Positions 8,598-17,828 are shown, counted from the stretch's first letter. The stretch is DNA of 64,000 nt from Arthrobacter sp. NtRootA1 (GCF_019976975.1 NZ_AP024630.1:2046001-2110000); one strand, 5' to 3'. Numbers and translations: made by a program. The notes: generated by a model from the letters alone, not told the origin.

Positions 8598-9419
8598 TCA
8601 GGGGTGGTTGACCCGCCGGAGATCCCGAAGACGCCATGCTTCACTGGTCATCAGAGTTGCCGCTCCGACGGCTTTGCCGAGCTCCTCGGCCGTTGTCGTG
8701 AGACTGCGCAACTCACCGCCGGCAGCCTTGGCCTTCCCCGTCCTGCGGACAAACACCGGCCAGGACCGGCCGTGGGCTGCGGCACTGGCGACCCGCCATT
8801 CGTACGCGAGGGCGAAGCGCATCCACTGGTCCTCCGTTGAACTGCCCCTGGACAGGTGCTCTGCCGCATCTCGCATCATTGTCGTGGCGTCAGAATCGAT
8901 CTTCGGGTGTTCCTTCTGCAGCGCGCGGATGCGCTTGATTTCAGCCGTCAGTCGGGCGGCCAGGTCGTTCATCTCCTCTATGAGCTGGTGGCTGAAGTTG
9001 GCCTTCGCGTACGCATCGTTGGTGTAGTCCCACAGGAATTTGCGGTGCTGCGCACGCTCATCTTCGGCAACGGACAGGGCCCGGGCCCTGCGGATCGCCC
9101 TGGTGCCGCCACCTAGGACCCACACAGCCTGGGACGCTCCCAAAAGGGCGGCCCGCGCCGGAGTGTAGAGCGAGGTAGGCCGCATGCTAAGCCCATCCTC
9201 GCCGGGGAGGTCTGCCATCAGCGCCAGATGGTCGACAGCCGACAGGAGACCAGACCAGGCCGCTGTCCGCACGGGAGCCGTAACCAGGTCCTTGTCATCG
9301 CCGGCAAGTGAACTGCCAGCCTCCACCTCATCAGGAGCCGTGATTCGTAGAGACCAGGCCCGGACCGCGCCGAAACACCTCTCGATCCGCGCAGCCCACA
9401 GATGTTCGCTTTCCACCAT
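8598..9419 (-). CDS. Hypothetical protein
   Basis: A 273-residue, largely alpha-helical protein with no family I recognise. It is rich in Ala, Arg and Glu, with a long charged helix around residues 130-175 (ending in LTAEIKRIRALQKEHP) that could form a coiled coil. No signal peptide, membrane span or catalytic motif is visible. It is flanked by the dead insertion sequence and a thioesterase remnant, so it belongs to the accessory patch and may be phage- or plasmid-derived. The ribosome site before the ATG is weak. I regard it as a real gene because the frame is long and has coherent amphipathic segments. Confidence 0.6.
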   Translation of the reverse strand: MVESEHLWAARIERCFGAVRAWSLRITAPDEVEAGSSLAGDDKDLVTAPVRTAAWSGLLSAVDHLALMADLPGEDGLSMRPTSLYTPARAALLGASQAVWVLGGGTRAIRRARALSVAEDERAQHRKFLWDYTNDAYAKANFSHQLIEEMNDLAARLTAEIKRIRALQKEHPKIDSDATTMMRDAAEHLSRGSSTEDQWMRFALAYEWRVASAAAHGRSWPVFVRRTGKAKAAGGELRSLTTTAEELGKAVGAATLMTSEAWRLRDLRRVNHP

Positions 9420-9471
9420 GCCATCAACTTACAGTGCCCGACGCACCTGTTGATTAGGGTCAGCGGTTCTT

Positions 9472-9708
9472 CTAAGCGTGTGCCACTTCGGGAGGCACCC
9501 CAGGGAGTCCCAGCGAACGGCACCCGATGAAAAGAACCGTTGTCGCTGCAGCGCTGCGGGCCGACACTGGGCTGGATGGGACCAAGCTGCCGTCGCGGAG
9601 GTCCGAGAAGTAGTCCATGCCGGTTAGTAGCGGCAGTTGTTGGAGGGCCATCGCCTGGTCCGTCCAAGTGAAGGTTTCCGACCGCTCAGCGGAGGTGCTG
9701 GAAGTCAT
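9472..9708 (-). pseudogene. Remnant of a PaaI-type (hotdog) thioesterase, N-terminal fragment
   Basis: A 78-residue frame with ATG at 9708, preceded by GAGAGAT. The first half (TFTWTDQAMALQQLPLLTGMD then DLRDGSLVP) resembles the N-terminus of actinobacterial PaaI-family thioesterases, in which a W-x-D segment is followed by S-G-L-D/E-F and D-G-E-L-P-P-P. The hotdog domain that should follow is absent; the rest of the frame is low-complexity and ends early. I read it as a truncated relic. A small unrelated gene is possible. Confidence 0.5.
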
Positions 9709-9754
9709 CAATGTATCTCTCTGGGTTCTGAAGGAAGCGTCGGGGCTTGCCCGG

Positions 9755-10471
9755 TCACACCGCAGCGGTGCTGGTCAGGCCCGGGTACAGGTCCATGATC
9801 GGACCGGCGAGGCCGTGCTTCACTCTGGCGGTGGTGTCGTCCACGATGACCTCGTACTCTGCCTGCTCAAGCCCGTCGAAGGACTTGCGTACGACTTCCT
9901 CCGGAGAGATTTTTGGGGCGTCGACGCCCTTAGCCATGGCCGTGTCGATGAAGGCCACGTGGACACCGGTGACATGCGTCCCTTGGGGGGCCAGTTCCAG
10001 CCGGAAGGAGTTGGTTGCCGACCACAACGCGGCCTTCGATGCGCTGTAGGCGCCGGTGAGTGCGATCCAGCTAAGCGCCGAGTGGATATTGAGGACTGCG
10101 GACGTCTCGTTGGCGGCGAGCACGGGGGCGAAGGCCCGGGTCAGTGCGACCGGCCCGAAGAAATTGGTCTCCATGACCCGACGGAAATCCTCCTCGGGGA
10201 GTCCCGCCAGTGTGTCCGATTCCACGGAAATGCCGGCGTTGTTAATCAGAAGACTGACGTCCGGAGCTTGCGCGACGGCGGCCCGGATCGAGGCAGGGCT
10301 GGTGACATCGAGAGCGAGAGGGACGATGCGGGAATCGTGCCATGACTGGGGACGGCGGGCCGTCGCATACACCTTCGCAGCTCCACGAGCGAGGGCCTGT
10401 TCCACGAACTCGCGCCCGAGTCCTCCATTAGCGCCGGTGACAAGGACGACGGCACCCGACAGGTGTGGCAT
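9755..10471 (-). CDS. Short-chain dehydrogenase/reductase
   Basis: A 238-residue SDR. TGANGGLG is at residues 13-20, NNAG near 77, Ser in the NIHSALSW segment near 133, and the catalytic YSASK near 143-147. The ATG at 10471 follows AGGAGA at good spacing. It diverges from an HxlR-type regulator, with a perfect 15-bp palindrome in the shared upstream region. This is the usual arrangement in which an HxlR protein controls a neighbouring reductase of quinones, aldehydes or similar electrophiles. The substrate is unknown. Confidence 0.9.
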   Translation of the reverse strand: MPHLSGAVVLVTGANGGLGREFVEQALARGAAKVYATARRPQSWHDSRIVPLALDVTSPASIRAAVAQAPDVSLLINNAGISVESDTLAGLPEEDFRRVMETNFFGPVALTRAFAPVLAANETSAVLNIHSALSWIALTGAYSASKAALWSATNSFRLELAPQGTHVTGVHVAFIDTAMAKGVDAPKISPEEVVRKSFDGLEQAEYEVIVDDTTARVKHGLAGPIMDLYPGLTSTAAV

Positions 10472-10542
10472 GAATTCTCCTGAGCTTAGACAGGGCGGCG
10501 ACGCGGTTGCCGCAGCCTTCGAAAGTCAGAGTAGCCCAGTGG

Positions 10543-10557
10543 GTTGGATTTTCCAAC
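10543..10557. promoter_or_regulatory. Perfect palindrome, candidate HxlR operator
   Basis: GTTGGA-TTT-TCCAAC is a perfect inverted repeat with 6-base arms and a 3-base centre, located between the divergent SDR and HxlR genes. Its position 42 bases before the proposed HxlR start and 72 before the SDR start suits an autoregulatory operator covering both promoters. Binding is inferred from position and symmetry only. Confidence 0.55.
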
Positions 10558-10598
10558 TAACTTGTATGCTTGAAGAAAGTGCTGAAGGCAGGGAAGTC

Positions 10599-11081
10599 AT
10601 GACACCAACCAATACGTCCAGGGACGCGCCCAGGGCGTGCTTTATCGCAACAGGGCTCGAAGTGCTGGGTGAGCGATGGGCGCTGCTGGCCCTTCGGGAG
10701 ATGTCCCTGGGCGTTCATCGTTTTGACGAGATAGCCCGCAACACCGGCGCTTCACGCGATACTCTGACAAACCGGCTCCGCACTCTGGAAAACCACGGCG
10801 TTATTGAGCGCGTCCAATATTCAGAGCGTCCCCCGCGGCATGAGTACCACCTCACAACCTCCGGGACTGAAGTTGCTCCGATTCTTATCTCGCTCGCGGC
10901 GTGGAGCAGTACCTGGATGCGCGACGAGACACCCCGCGCCTCCTACCGGCACACTTGCGGTGCCGACCTGAAACCGGTGCTGACCTGCGCAGCATGCGGC
11001 GAAGAATTCAAGCCGGGCAGCCTGATGCTGGGCCCCCTCGTTTCTGCGGCCGACGTGGACCCCGCGGGCCAGCAAGGGTGA
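10599..11081 (+). CDS. HxlR-family winged-helix transcriptional regulator
   Basis: A 160-residue regulator. The hallmark HxlR region CFIATGLEVLGERWALLALREM lies in the first 40 residues, with a Cys at the position used for electrophile or redox sensing in several HxlR proteins. The wing region TNRLRTLENHGVIERV follows. A C-terminal pair of Cys in TCAACGEEF could bind zinc, a feature of the larger members. I chose ATG 10599 because GGCAGGGAAG precedes it; an ATG at 10566 would add 11 residues. It diverges from the SDR gene, its likely target. Confidence 0.88.
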   Translation: MTPTNTSRDAPRACFIATGLEVLGERWALLALREMSLGVHRFDEIARNTGASRDTLTNRLRTLENHGVIERVQYSERPPRHEYHLTTSGTEVAPILISLAAWSSTWMRDETPRASYRHTCGADLKPVLTCAACGEEFKPGSLMLGPLVSAADVDPAGQQG

Positions 11082-11169
11082 ATTCGAGGTGACTGAACGC
11101 GCCGCCTCGTCGCTCTAGCGGCCGCACCCAACAAGGACTGTCGACAAGGCACACATCAGGAGAAGAAGA

Positions 11170-11698
11170 ATGACCAGCGATCCTACGGCACTGACACCGG
11201 AGTTGGTTGACTTCGAGGACCCCCGGGCAGCCCGTTTGCGGGACCTGTTAACGAACGAGCTTCTGGCCAGGTATGCCACCGAAAAAGAGCACCAGCTTTC
11301 AGAAGCAGCGAGAAAAGCCTTGTCCGTGCCACCGCAGGATTTCATTGCCAACGTGCTGGTAATCAATGCTGTCGGCGAAGCCATAGGGCACGGCGCCCTT
11401 CGCCGGTTGAACGGGGAATGGGAGGTCAAGCGGGTCATTACTGACCCCGCAGCCCGAGGTACGGGCGCAGCGACCGCACTCATGACTGAACTCGAGAGGA
11501 TTGCTGCATGTGCCGGCGCCCCCCCGCGTTATCCTGCAAACAGGGGGTAAGCAGCCGGAAGCTGAAGCTCTGTATAGAAAGCTCGGATATAGACAGATAC
11601 CGACCTACCCTCCCTACGATCACGCCATCCCGACATCCATATGCTTTGAAAAAGAGCTTCGGCCGCCGAAATCAGGGACCCGCGGTGATCTTGTTTAA
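11170..11698 (+). pseudogene. GNAT-family acetyltransferase, single frameshift
   Basis: The first 120 codons from ATG 11170 (AGGAG upstream) encode a GNAT domain with VKRVITDPAARGTGAATALM, the acetyl-CoA-binding Q/R-x-x-G-x-A region. The frame is lost in a run of seven C at about 11519-11525. Shifting frame there restores RVILQTGGKQPEAEALYRKLGY, the conserved end of GNAT proteins, through to the stop at 11698, giving about 175 residues. This is one base too many in a homopolymer: either a genuine inactivating slip, a phase-variable tract, or an assembly error. The 3' end overlaps the convergent ROK gene by 27 bases. Confidence 0.8.
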
Positions 11699-12844
11699 TA
11701 CTTTCCGGGCGGCTAACTGGCCGCCCCCGATCAAAGCTCCGTCCGCTCGCTGTGTTGACAGTTTGACGGAGAGGCCACGGCTGATGATGGGCAAGGAGTG
11801 CTCATATATTCCAGCCCTCACTCCCGAGAGAACCTCGTCCCCCAGGTATGCCATCTCGCCGCCCAAAATGACGGTCCGGGGATTGTAGAAGTTGGCAGCG
11901 GTCGCTATCAGCTCTCCGGTCAGCGATGCATACTCTCGAATCCGTTCCAGCGCGGCGGTATCACTTTGTCGAATCCGGAGTCTCAGTGCTTCCATGCCGG
12001 AGCTTTGATCTTGATCATGGAGAAGCCCCACATCTCTAAGAACAGAGAGTCGGGTAACTCTTTCCCCGACGCATCCTTTACGTCCGCAGGCGCACAGTTT
12101 CCCAGACCTGTTTCCGATCCTCATGTGGCCTATATCCCCTGCGACACCGTCGGCTCCCCGATATAGTTCGCCATCGGCCCCCACGATTCCGGCTCCCAGC
12201 CCGGAGGAAAGGTGGACGTAGATCATGGGACCGGTTTCGCGAGCTTCCGGAGACTCGGCGATCGCCCTCAGGTTGGCGTCATTTTCCACGGTCACAGGTA
12301 CGTCTGTATGGAGTGCAATCGCAGCGCTTAGTGGGACGTTATCCCACCAGTAGCCGGATCTGGAAACGGATTCTGCAACATTTCGTACCGTGGTTACGGG
12401 AGAAGGCGCGCCGAGCACAAGCCACCGAAGATCACCTTTTCTCCCGGCATCGTCAACCGTATCGATCACCTTGGAAACAATGCGCGCAGTGGTTTCCTCC
12501 ACCTGTGCGTCCTGGGCGATGGATATCCACGACCGCCCGAGAATAGTCGACCGCAAGTCGAGTACGGCTATTTGCGCAGAGGTCACATCAAGCTCGACGA
12601 CGGCCACCACCCCGGCCTTGTCGCCCAGTTGCAACTTTCTTGAAGGTCTCCCGGTGCCCTGGTTTTTTTCGGCGCTTTCGACAAGGAGACCTTGTGTGAT
12701 CATCCGGTCCACGTACTGGCCGACAGTGGATCTCGCAAGCCCGGTGACGCGGGCAATGCCGGCACGGCTGGTGGCTTTGCCTTTGATCACTGGATCGAGA
12801 ATCAGCCCACTGTTCCCGTCATGTCCATGAGTCTGCACAGCCAA
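11672..12844 (-). CDS. ROK-family transcriptional regulator
   Basis: A 390-residue protein with an N-terminal winged helix (about residues 15-75, TGLARSTVGQYVDRMITQGLL) and a ROK sugar-kinase-like domain. The ROK zinc site C-x-C-G-x-x-G-C appears as CACGRKGCVGE near residue 258, and GAPSPV near 148 and GAGIVG near 220 are the nucleotide- and sugar-site loops. Such proteins usually repress carbohydrate operons and release DNA on binding a sugar or sugar phosphate. It diverges from the TIM-barrel isomerase and M20 hydrolase genes, its probable targets. ROK control of a hydrolase of amide type is somewhat unexpected. Confidence 0.9.
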   Translation of the reverse strand: MAVQTHGHDGNSGLILDPVIKGKATSRAGIARVTGLARSTVGQYVDRMITQGLLVESAEKNQGTGRPSRKLQLGDKAGVVAVVELDVTSAQIAVLDLRSTILGRSWISIAQDAQVEETTARIVSKVIDTVDDAGRKGDLRWLVLGAPSPVTTVRNVAESVSRSGYWWDNVPLSAAIALHTDVPVTVENDANLRAIAESPEARETGPMIYVHLSSGLGAGIVGADGELYRGADGVAGDIGHMRIGNRSGKLCACGRKGCVGERVTRLSVLRDVGLLHDQDQSSGMEALRLRIRQSDTAALERIREYASLTGELIATAANFYNPRTVILGGEMAYLGDEVLSGVRAGIYEHSLPIISRGLSVKLSTQRADGALIGGGQLAARKVLNKITAGP

Positions 12845-12975
12845 AAACCTTTGTTCGATATCAAATTAAGTACGGCATCTAGAGAACAATCTTAGTTTCT
12901 TTCTATATTGATGGGGAAGCGACGTTAAACGTCCCCAAAGCCTTAGTAGTTAGGCGAGACTCCGAGGGAAGATAC

Positions 12976-13866
12976 ATGAACATCAATAAAGACCGCATTG
13001 CCCTGAACCCACTCCAATACGTGGCCACTGAAGATGGGTGGATCGATCCAAGCATCGCACCCCCGCTGGAGCAGCAGTTGGAATACATCGCTTCTCAGGG
13101 CTTCAAATACGTACACTGCTCCGTGCCACCGGGACTGTCCCCGGACGCCTATCGCAGGAAGCTTGAGAGCGCCGGTCTCGCGGCGGGACCGGGCTATGTT
13201 GGGCTCCGGTGGTCAGATGACCCGGAACTTCGCGTGGAACACCTGCGGCGTAGTAAGGCCACAGCGGAGGCGAACGCTGCCGCAGGCAGCGAGCTGTCAT
13301 TTCTCGCGCTGGGTATGGCCTTGGGTAGCGCACGCGTAGATCAGCATTCGGCTGTCGGGCATCAGTATTCGGATGACAGGATGAACGTCATTATCGACTA
13401 CGTGGGAACGGCGGCTGAGGTTGTAAACGCAGCCGGGGTGGTTCCAGCCCTTCATCCTCACGTGGGGACATGGATAGAAACGGAATCCGAGACGCGCTCG
13501 GTACTGGAGGCCATACCTTCAAGCACGCTGAAGTTCGGCCCCGACACGGGCCATTTGGCGTGGGCAGGCGCTGATGTTACGTCCCTTCTTTCTGACTATG
13601 CTGATCGAATCTCAGGTGTCCACATCAAAGACTTGTTCATGGACACGGCCAGCGTGGCCAGGTCGGAGCGGCTCGATTACAAGAGCGCGATCCAGAGGGT
13701 TCTTTGGACGGAGCCGGGCACTGGTGACGCGGACTTCAACGCGATTTTCAACGCACTGCCTTCTGGATACGAGGGCTGGACCGTCATCGAGGTGGACAAG
13801 GGGAACCGCCCCACGGCCGAGGAGAGCATTGAAGTTTGCGGCAAATGGCTCAAGTCTCTTTCTTAA
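12976..13866 (+). CDS. Sugar-phosphate isomerase/epimerase-like TIM-barrel protein
   Basis: A 296-residue xylose-isomerase-like TIM barrel. Metal-site features of the family can be seen: His in ALHPHVGTWIE near residue 157, Asp and His in FGPDTGHLAWAG near 194, His in ISGVHIKDL near 216, and the final Glu in WTVIEVDKG near 275. GAGGGAAG precedes the ATG. It probably isomerises, epimerises or dehydrates a sugar-derived compound in the cytosol. The following M20 hydrolase gene starts 71 bases after its stop, so the two are likely co-transcribed and controlled by the divergent ROK gene. Confidence 0.85.
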   Translation: MNINKDRIALNPLQYVATEDGWIDPSIAPPLEQQLEYIASQGFKYVHCSVPPGLSPDAYRRKLESAGLAAGPGYVGLRWSDDPELRVEHLRRSKATAEANAAAGSELSFLALGMALGSARVDQHSAVGHQYSDDRMNVIIDYVGTAAEVVNAAGVVPALHPHVGTWIETESETRSVLEAIPSSTLKFGPDTGHLAWAGADVTSLLSDYADRISGVHIKDLFMDTASVARSERLDYKSAIQRVLWTEPGTGDADFNAIFNALPSGYEGWTVIEVDKGNRPTAEESIEVCGKWLKSLS

Positions 13867-13937
13867 TCCCCCCAGTTGGGCATAGGCCGTGGAATGAACG
13901 GGCGAGTGCATTATCACCGCTGATGGAGGGATACGTA

Positions 13938-15194
13938 TTGAACAATGAGCAATTGATTGCGTTCAGGCGCGAACTACACAGGCATCCTGAACCAGCGTTC
14001 GCGGAAGTGGGCACGGCTGCCAGGGTTGAAGCTTCCTTGGTTGGGCTGCCTGTAACCGTCATATCAGGCGTGGCGGCCAGCGATCTAAGCCGGGTGATCA
14101 ATCTACCGACGAAAGACACGTTGGCAACGTGGGCGGACCTGGCCGTCGAATCCGGAGTCAGGCCCGAAAGAGCTGCCTACTTTCGCGATAATGGCACCGC
14201 CCTGATCGTTGACCTGGCGGGTGACAGAGCCGGCCCCACGTGGGGTCTGAGGGTCGACATGGACGCTCTTCCCATGCTCGAGTCCTCTGCCCTGGGCCAC
14301 TATCCGGCTGACGAAGGTTTCAACTCAGCCGTTGCTGCCATGCACGCCTGTGGTCACGATGTTCACACGACGGTTGGGGTTGGGCTGCTGCACAGGCTTT
14401 CGGACCGCGGTTTCGCAGGATCTCTTCGTGTGCTCTTTCAGCCGGCTGAGGAGGGAGTCCGTGGGGCTCAAACGATGATTGACGCGCGAGCTCTGGACGG
14501 GATTGACCATATGCTGGCGATTCACGTTGCAGGCGGGATGCCCTTCGGAGAAGTCGTGGGAAGTTTCACCGGCGGGATGGCGACACGGAAGCTTTTGGTG
14601 AATTTTTCGGGCCGTGCCTCCCATGCTGCTGGAATGCCGGAAGCGGGCAGGAACGCCCTGATCGCTGCGTCAACCGGGGCTATCGGAATCATGGGGATTC
14701 CTCGGTTCAGCACCGCTGACACCAGAGTGAATGTTGGCACCCTGATCGCTGGTGATGGTGTGAATATTGTTCCGGCTGCGGCAACCATGACTTGCGAGGC
14801 ACGGGCAACCGACGACGAGGTCGTTGAGGAGGTCACTGCCAGGATACGGGAGATCGTTGCCGGAGCAAGCCTGGCGCAGGGCGTGGAACACGACGTTGCC
14901 ATCATGGGACAGTCTGCGACCATCAGTCCTGACGAGGAGATGATCGATCTCCTCGTGAACGCGTTTAGCAAGCATCCCAAGGTCGGAAAAGTCCATCGGA
15001 CGCAAACATTTGCTGGGAGCGATGATGCCAATTTGATGATTCGCCACGTTCAACTCCATGGCGGCATCGGAGCCTACCTCATGGTGGGTGCGTCCAGCCC
15101 TGGTCCGCATCATAGTGCGACCTTCGATGCAGACGAGCGAACAATTCCACTGGCGGTCGACGTCTTGGAGACACTCCTGCGGGAGCATCCGTAA
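13938..15194 (+). CDS. M20-family amidohydrolase (AbgA-like)
   Basis: A zinc-dependent M20D-type hydrolase of 418 residues from the TTG at 13938, preceded by GGAGGG at 7 bases; in-frame ATGs at 13923 and 13836 are alternatives without such a site. RELHRHPE is near residue 11, LRVDMDALP near 104, HACGHDVHTT at 136-145, FQPAEEG at 167-173 with the catalytic Glu, and the dimer-domain SGRASHAAGMPEAGRNA near 224. Overall layout resembles AbgA, subunit of p-aminobenzoyl-glutamate hydrolase, and indole-acetyl-amino acid hydrolases, all cleaving N-acyl amino acids. An AbgB/M20D2-like partner is encoded at 21641-22870. Confidence 0.88.
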   Translation: MNNEQLIAFRRELHRHPEPAFAEVGTAARVEASLVGLPVTVISGVAASDLSRVINLPTKDTLATWADLAVESGVRPERAAYFRDNGTALIVDLAGDRAGPTWGLRVDMDALPMLESSALGHYPADEGFNSAVAAMHACGHDVHTTVGVGLLHRLSDRGFAGSLRVLFQPAEEGVRGAQTMIDARALDGIDHMLAIHVAGGMPFGEVVGSFTGGMATRKLLVNFSGRASHAAGMPEAGRNALIAASTGAIGIMGIPRFSTADTRVNVGTLIAGDGVNIVPAAATMTCEARATDDEVVEEVTARIREIVAGASLAQGVEHDVAIMGQSATISPDEEMIDLLVNAFSKHPKVGKVHRTQTFAGSDDANLMIRHVQLHGGIGAYLMVGASSPGPHHSATFDADERTIPLAVDVLETLLREHP

Positions 15195-15233
15195 TTATGT
15201 GACCTGCGCCCCGAAAGGGCTTGAGACGAAACA

Positions 15234-15266
15234 GAAGGGCCGGACGCTGGCAGCGTCCGGCCCTTC
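15234..15266. terminator. Bidirectional hairpin between convergent genes
   Basis: A perfect 14-bp inverted repeat (15234-15247 with 15253-15266) around a 5-base loop, lying between the convergent M20 and TPP-enzyme genes. Its position and stability fit a terminator for both operons. There is no long T run. Confidence 0.7.
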
Positions 15267-15298
15267 CTCGATCACGGTTACAGGCTTATACCCGGGCG

Positions 15299-16975
15299 TT
15301 AGTGGCCTTGGAACGCCTCGGCCAGCCACCAGGAGCCGCCGTCGGAGGCTATTTTCGCGTCGATGACCAGTGGCTTGGTTTGCGTTCCGGCGCGGTAGGC
15401 GGCCAGCCAAGGCTCGACGGCGGCCAGGTCGGCTACGGTTCGGACGGTGACGCCTTCAGCCCCAAACCCGCGTCCGATCGCGGCGATGTCGGTGTCGGGG
15501 AACACCACGCTGGAGAGGTCCTGTTCGGAGTGCCCGGACGCGAAGTGGTGGACTTCGGCTCCGTAGGCGGCGTCGTTGTAGACGATGCAGACCAGGGGGA
15601 GTTTCATCCGGACGGCGGTTTCGAGTTCGCTGATGCCCATGAGGAAGCCGCCGTCGCCGGCGCCCAGGACAGGCAGCCGGCCGGGTTGGGCAGCGGCCGC
15701 CCCGATGGCCGTGTAGAGGCCCAGCCCGATTGCCTGGAAGGCTTGGGTGAAGCAGAACCCGTACTCGTCGGGCACGGCCAAATACTGGCTGGGATAGCCC
15801 ATGAAGTTGCCGGAGTCCACGGACACGATCCGTTCGGAGGGCAGCAGGGTATCCAGCTCCCGGGTGAGGACGCGCGGGTCAATGGACTCGGCGGTGGAGA
15901 GGTCTTCCGTTTCGACGTCCTGCCACCGCGAGCCCTGCTTGATGGCCAGGGCGTTGGCTTCGGTGCGGTACTTTTCCGCCGGTTCAGGCTGCGCGTCCGC
16001 CAACGCTGCCAGGGCATCGGCTGCGGTCAGCGCCGAATCACCGAGGACGCCGAGGGTGATGGGCCGGTTGGCGCCCAACGCGGTGTCTTCGACGTCGATC
16101 TGCACTACCTTCGCCTCGGCATTGATCAGCCGCCCGTGCCGCATGGTCCACATGTTCAGCGCGCAACCCCAACCCACAATGAGGTCCGCGCCGCTTATGA
16201 ACTCCGCGGTGAGAGGAGAGGAGAAACCCCCGGAGATGCCGAGGTTGTGGGAGTCGCCGTTGAACAGGCCACTGGCCACAGCGGAGGTCGCTACCAGCGC
16301 GCCGGCGTGCCGGGCGAGGGCCAGGATTTCGTCGCGTGCACCCCTGCCGCCGCGGCCGGCGACGAAGACGGGACGTTCCGCGGCGGAGATCAGGGCCACC
16401 AGCTGCTGGACCGCCGCGGCGTCCGGGCGGATCTTCAGCGGTTGAGGCACGACGACGGCACCCACCTCGTCCTCGGCGGTCCCGCTCTGGACGTCCAGCG
16501 GCAGGCTGAGGACCACGGTGCGGCGTTCGTTCACCGCCGTCCGGAACGCCCGGACGGTGTCCGCCACGGCTGTCGCGGGGGAGTGGATCCGCTCGGCCAC
16601 GGCCCCGACACTGCGTGCCAGGCCGTCCTGGTCGATCTTGAAGTTGGACCGGATCGCAGCGGCCTGCGTATCAGCAGTGAGCACGATCATGGGAGTCCGG
16701 CTTTTGGCCGCTTCACCGACCCCGGTGATTGCGTTGCTCAGCCCGCAGCCCTGATGCGTGGTGACCACGCCAACTTTCCCGGACATCCGCCCGTAGGCAT
16801 CGGCCATGGTCGCGGCGCCGCCCTCATGCCGGGCCGCCGTGAAGGGGACGCCCTGGGCCATGAGGGTGCCGGTGACATCGAAGTTGCCGGAGCCCACCAC
16901 GCCGAAAACATACCCCACGCCGAGTTTGGCCAGCGTCCTGCCTACCAGGGTGGAAACCCGTACCTGCCCGCTCAT
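15299..16975 (-). CDS. Thiamine diphosphate-dependent enzyme (acetolactate synthase/decarboxylase type)
   Basis: A 558-residue ThDP enzyme with the standard three domains. The N-terminal PYR domain carries the catalytic Glu in ARHEGGAATMADAYGR near residue 48, followed by TTHQGCGLSNAITG. The C-terminal PP domain has the cofactor motif G-D-G...N-D: GAGDGGFLMG near 425 and CIVYNDAAYG near 450. The family covers acetolactate synthase, benzoylformate decarboxylase and benzaldehyde lyase; I cannot assign which. It is the last gene of the large minus-strand operon and overlaps the cyclase-family gene by 4 bases. It may process a 2-keto acid or aldehyde released earlier in the pathway. Confidence 0.87.
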   Translation of the reverse strand: MSGQVRVSTLVGRTLAKLGVGYVFGVVGSGNFDVTGTLMAQGVPFTAARHEGGAATMADAYGRMSGKVGVVTTHQGCGLSNAITGVGEAAKSRTPMIVLTADTQAAAIRSNFKIDQDGLARSVGAVAERIHSPATAVADTVRAFRTAVNERRTVVLSLPLDVQSGTAEDEVGAVVVPQPLKIRPDAAAVQQLVALISAAERPVFVAGRGGRGARDEILALARHAGALVATSAVASGLFNGDSHNLGISGGFSSPLTAEFISGADLIVGWGCALNMWTMRHGRLINAEAKVVQIDVEDTALGANRPITLGVLGDSALTAADALAALADAQPEPAEKYRTEANALAIKQGSRWQDVETEDLSTAESIDPRVLTRELDTLLPSERIVSVDSGNFMGYPSQYLAVPDEYGFCFTQAFQAIGLGLYTAIGAAAAQPGRLPVLGAGDGGFLMGISELETAVRMKLPLVCIVYNDAAYGAEVHHFASGHSEQDLSSVVFPDTDIAAIGRGFGAEGVTVRTVADLAAVEPWLAAYRAGTQTKPLVIDAKIASDGGSWWLAEAFQGH

Positions 16976-17763
16976 GCCCGTTCCACCTCGCCCTTTTCCA
17001 CGAGCGCATACACGCGGCTGGGGCTGCCCGTCCCGCCCACGATCGGCAGCGGGGCTACCAGCAAGGTGGCGCCCGTGACCGGGAGCCGGTCCACGTTCCG
17101 CAGCGAGGTCACACCGTACTTGTCCGCGCCCAGCAGGAACGAATGCACGGGGAACATCGGGTCCAGCGAACCAGCTTGTCCGGCGTCGATACCCACCGTT
17201 TCCACGCCGAAACCGCTGATCGAGTCGTTACCGGCCAGCCACTTGGCACCTGCCGCAGAGACCCCGGGAGTGTGGGGACCGGCGTCGTCCGCGTTGACGA
17301 AAGCCGCAGCGTCAGCGCCACGGGCCGCCCAACCGGTCCGGAAAACCACCCAGCAGTTCTCCGGAAACAGCCCGTGCTCGGACTGCCACTGCTCAAAATG
17401 CTCCGGCTCCAACAGGAAGTCCGGATCCGTCGCTACCTCGGCAGCCTTGTCGATCACCACCAGAGGACCCACCAACCGGTGTGGCTCGATCTGGTCGACG
17501 GATTTGCCGTCCTTACCCGTAATCCAGTGCACCGGAGCGTCAAGGTGCGTCCCGGCGTGTTCTCCCACGGTGACGTCGTTCCACGCCCAGGCGGGTCCGG
17601 CGTCGTCGAAATTACTCACCGGCGAGACCGACAAACCAACCGTATTGGCGAAAGGTTGCGGAAGGTTCAGGATGGGGGTTTCGGAGCTGAGCGGGGTGGT
17701 GAGGTCGATGATTTCCACCGAGCCAGTCGAAAGGGCTGCTGTGAGCCCGGCCAGAACAGACAT
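16972..17763 (-). CDS. Cyclase-family (kynurenine formamidase-like) metal hydrolase
   Basis: A 263-residue protein. The signature H-x-G-T-H-x-D-x-P-x-H appears as HAGTHLDAPVHW near residue 68, the metal site of the cyclase/kynurenine formamidase superfamily. The start at 17763 is set by AGGAGA immediately upstream; longer in-frame extensions lack a site. The family hydrolyses formamides and lactone- or amide-like bonds. It sits between the DUF35 gene (65 bases upstream) and the TPP-enzyme gene (overlapping by 4 bases), so it probably opens or hydrolyses an intermediate of this operon's pathway. Confidence 0.87.
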   Translation of the reverse strand: MSVLAGLTAALSTGSVEIIDLTTPLSSETPILNLPQPFANTVGLSVSPVSNFDDAGPAWAWNDVTVGEHAGTHLDAPVHWITGKDGKSVDQIEPHRLVGPLVVIDKAAEVATDPDFLLEPEHFEQWQSEHGLFPENCWVVFRTGWAARGADAAAFVNADDAGPHTPGVSAAGAKWLAGNDSISGFGVETVGIDAGQAGSLDPMFPVHSFLLGADKYGVTSLRNVDRLPVTGATLLVAPLPIVGGTGSPSRVYALVEKGEVERA

Positions 17764-17828
17764 TGTTCTCCTATCGCTTAGGCGGGTTTGAGTTGGTGTG
17801 AAGTTGATTTGCCAGGGGAGTGGCATCT

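Noticed and set aside
15221..17791. 856-codon open frame on the plus strand, antisense to the TPP enzyme and cyclase genes
   Set aside because: It is the mirror of two recognised enzyme genes in GC-rich DNA; its translation is low-complexity and lacks any family motif.
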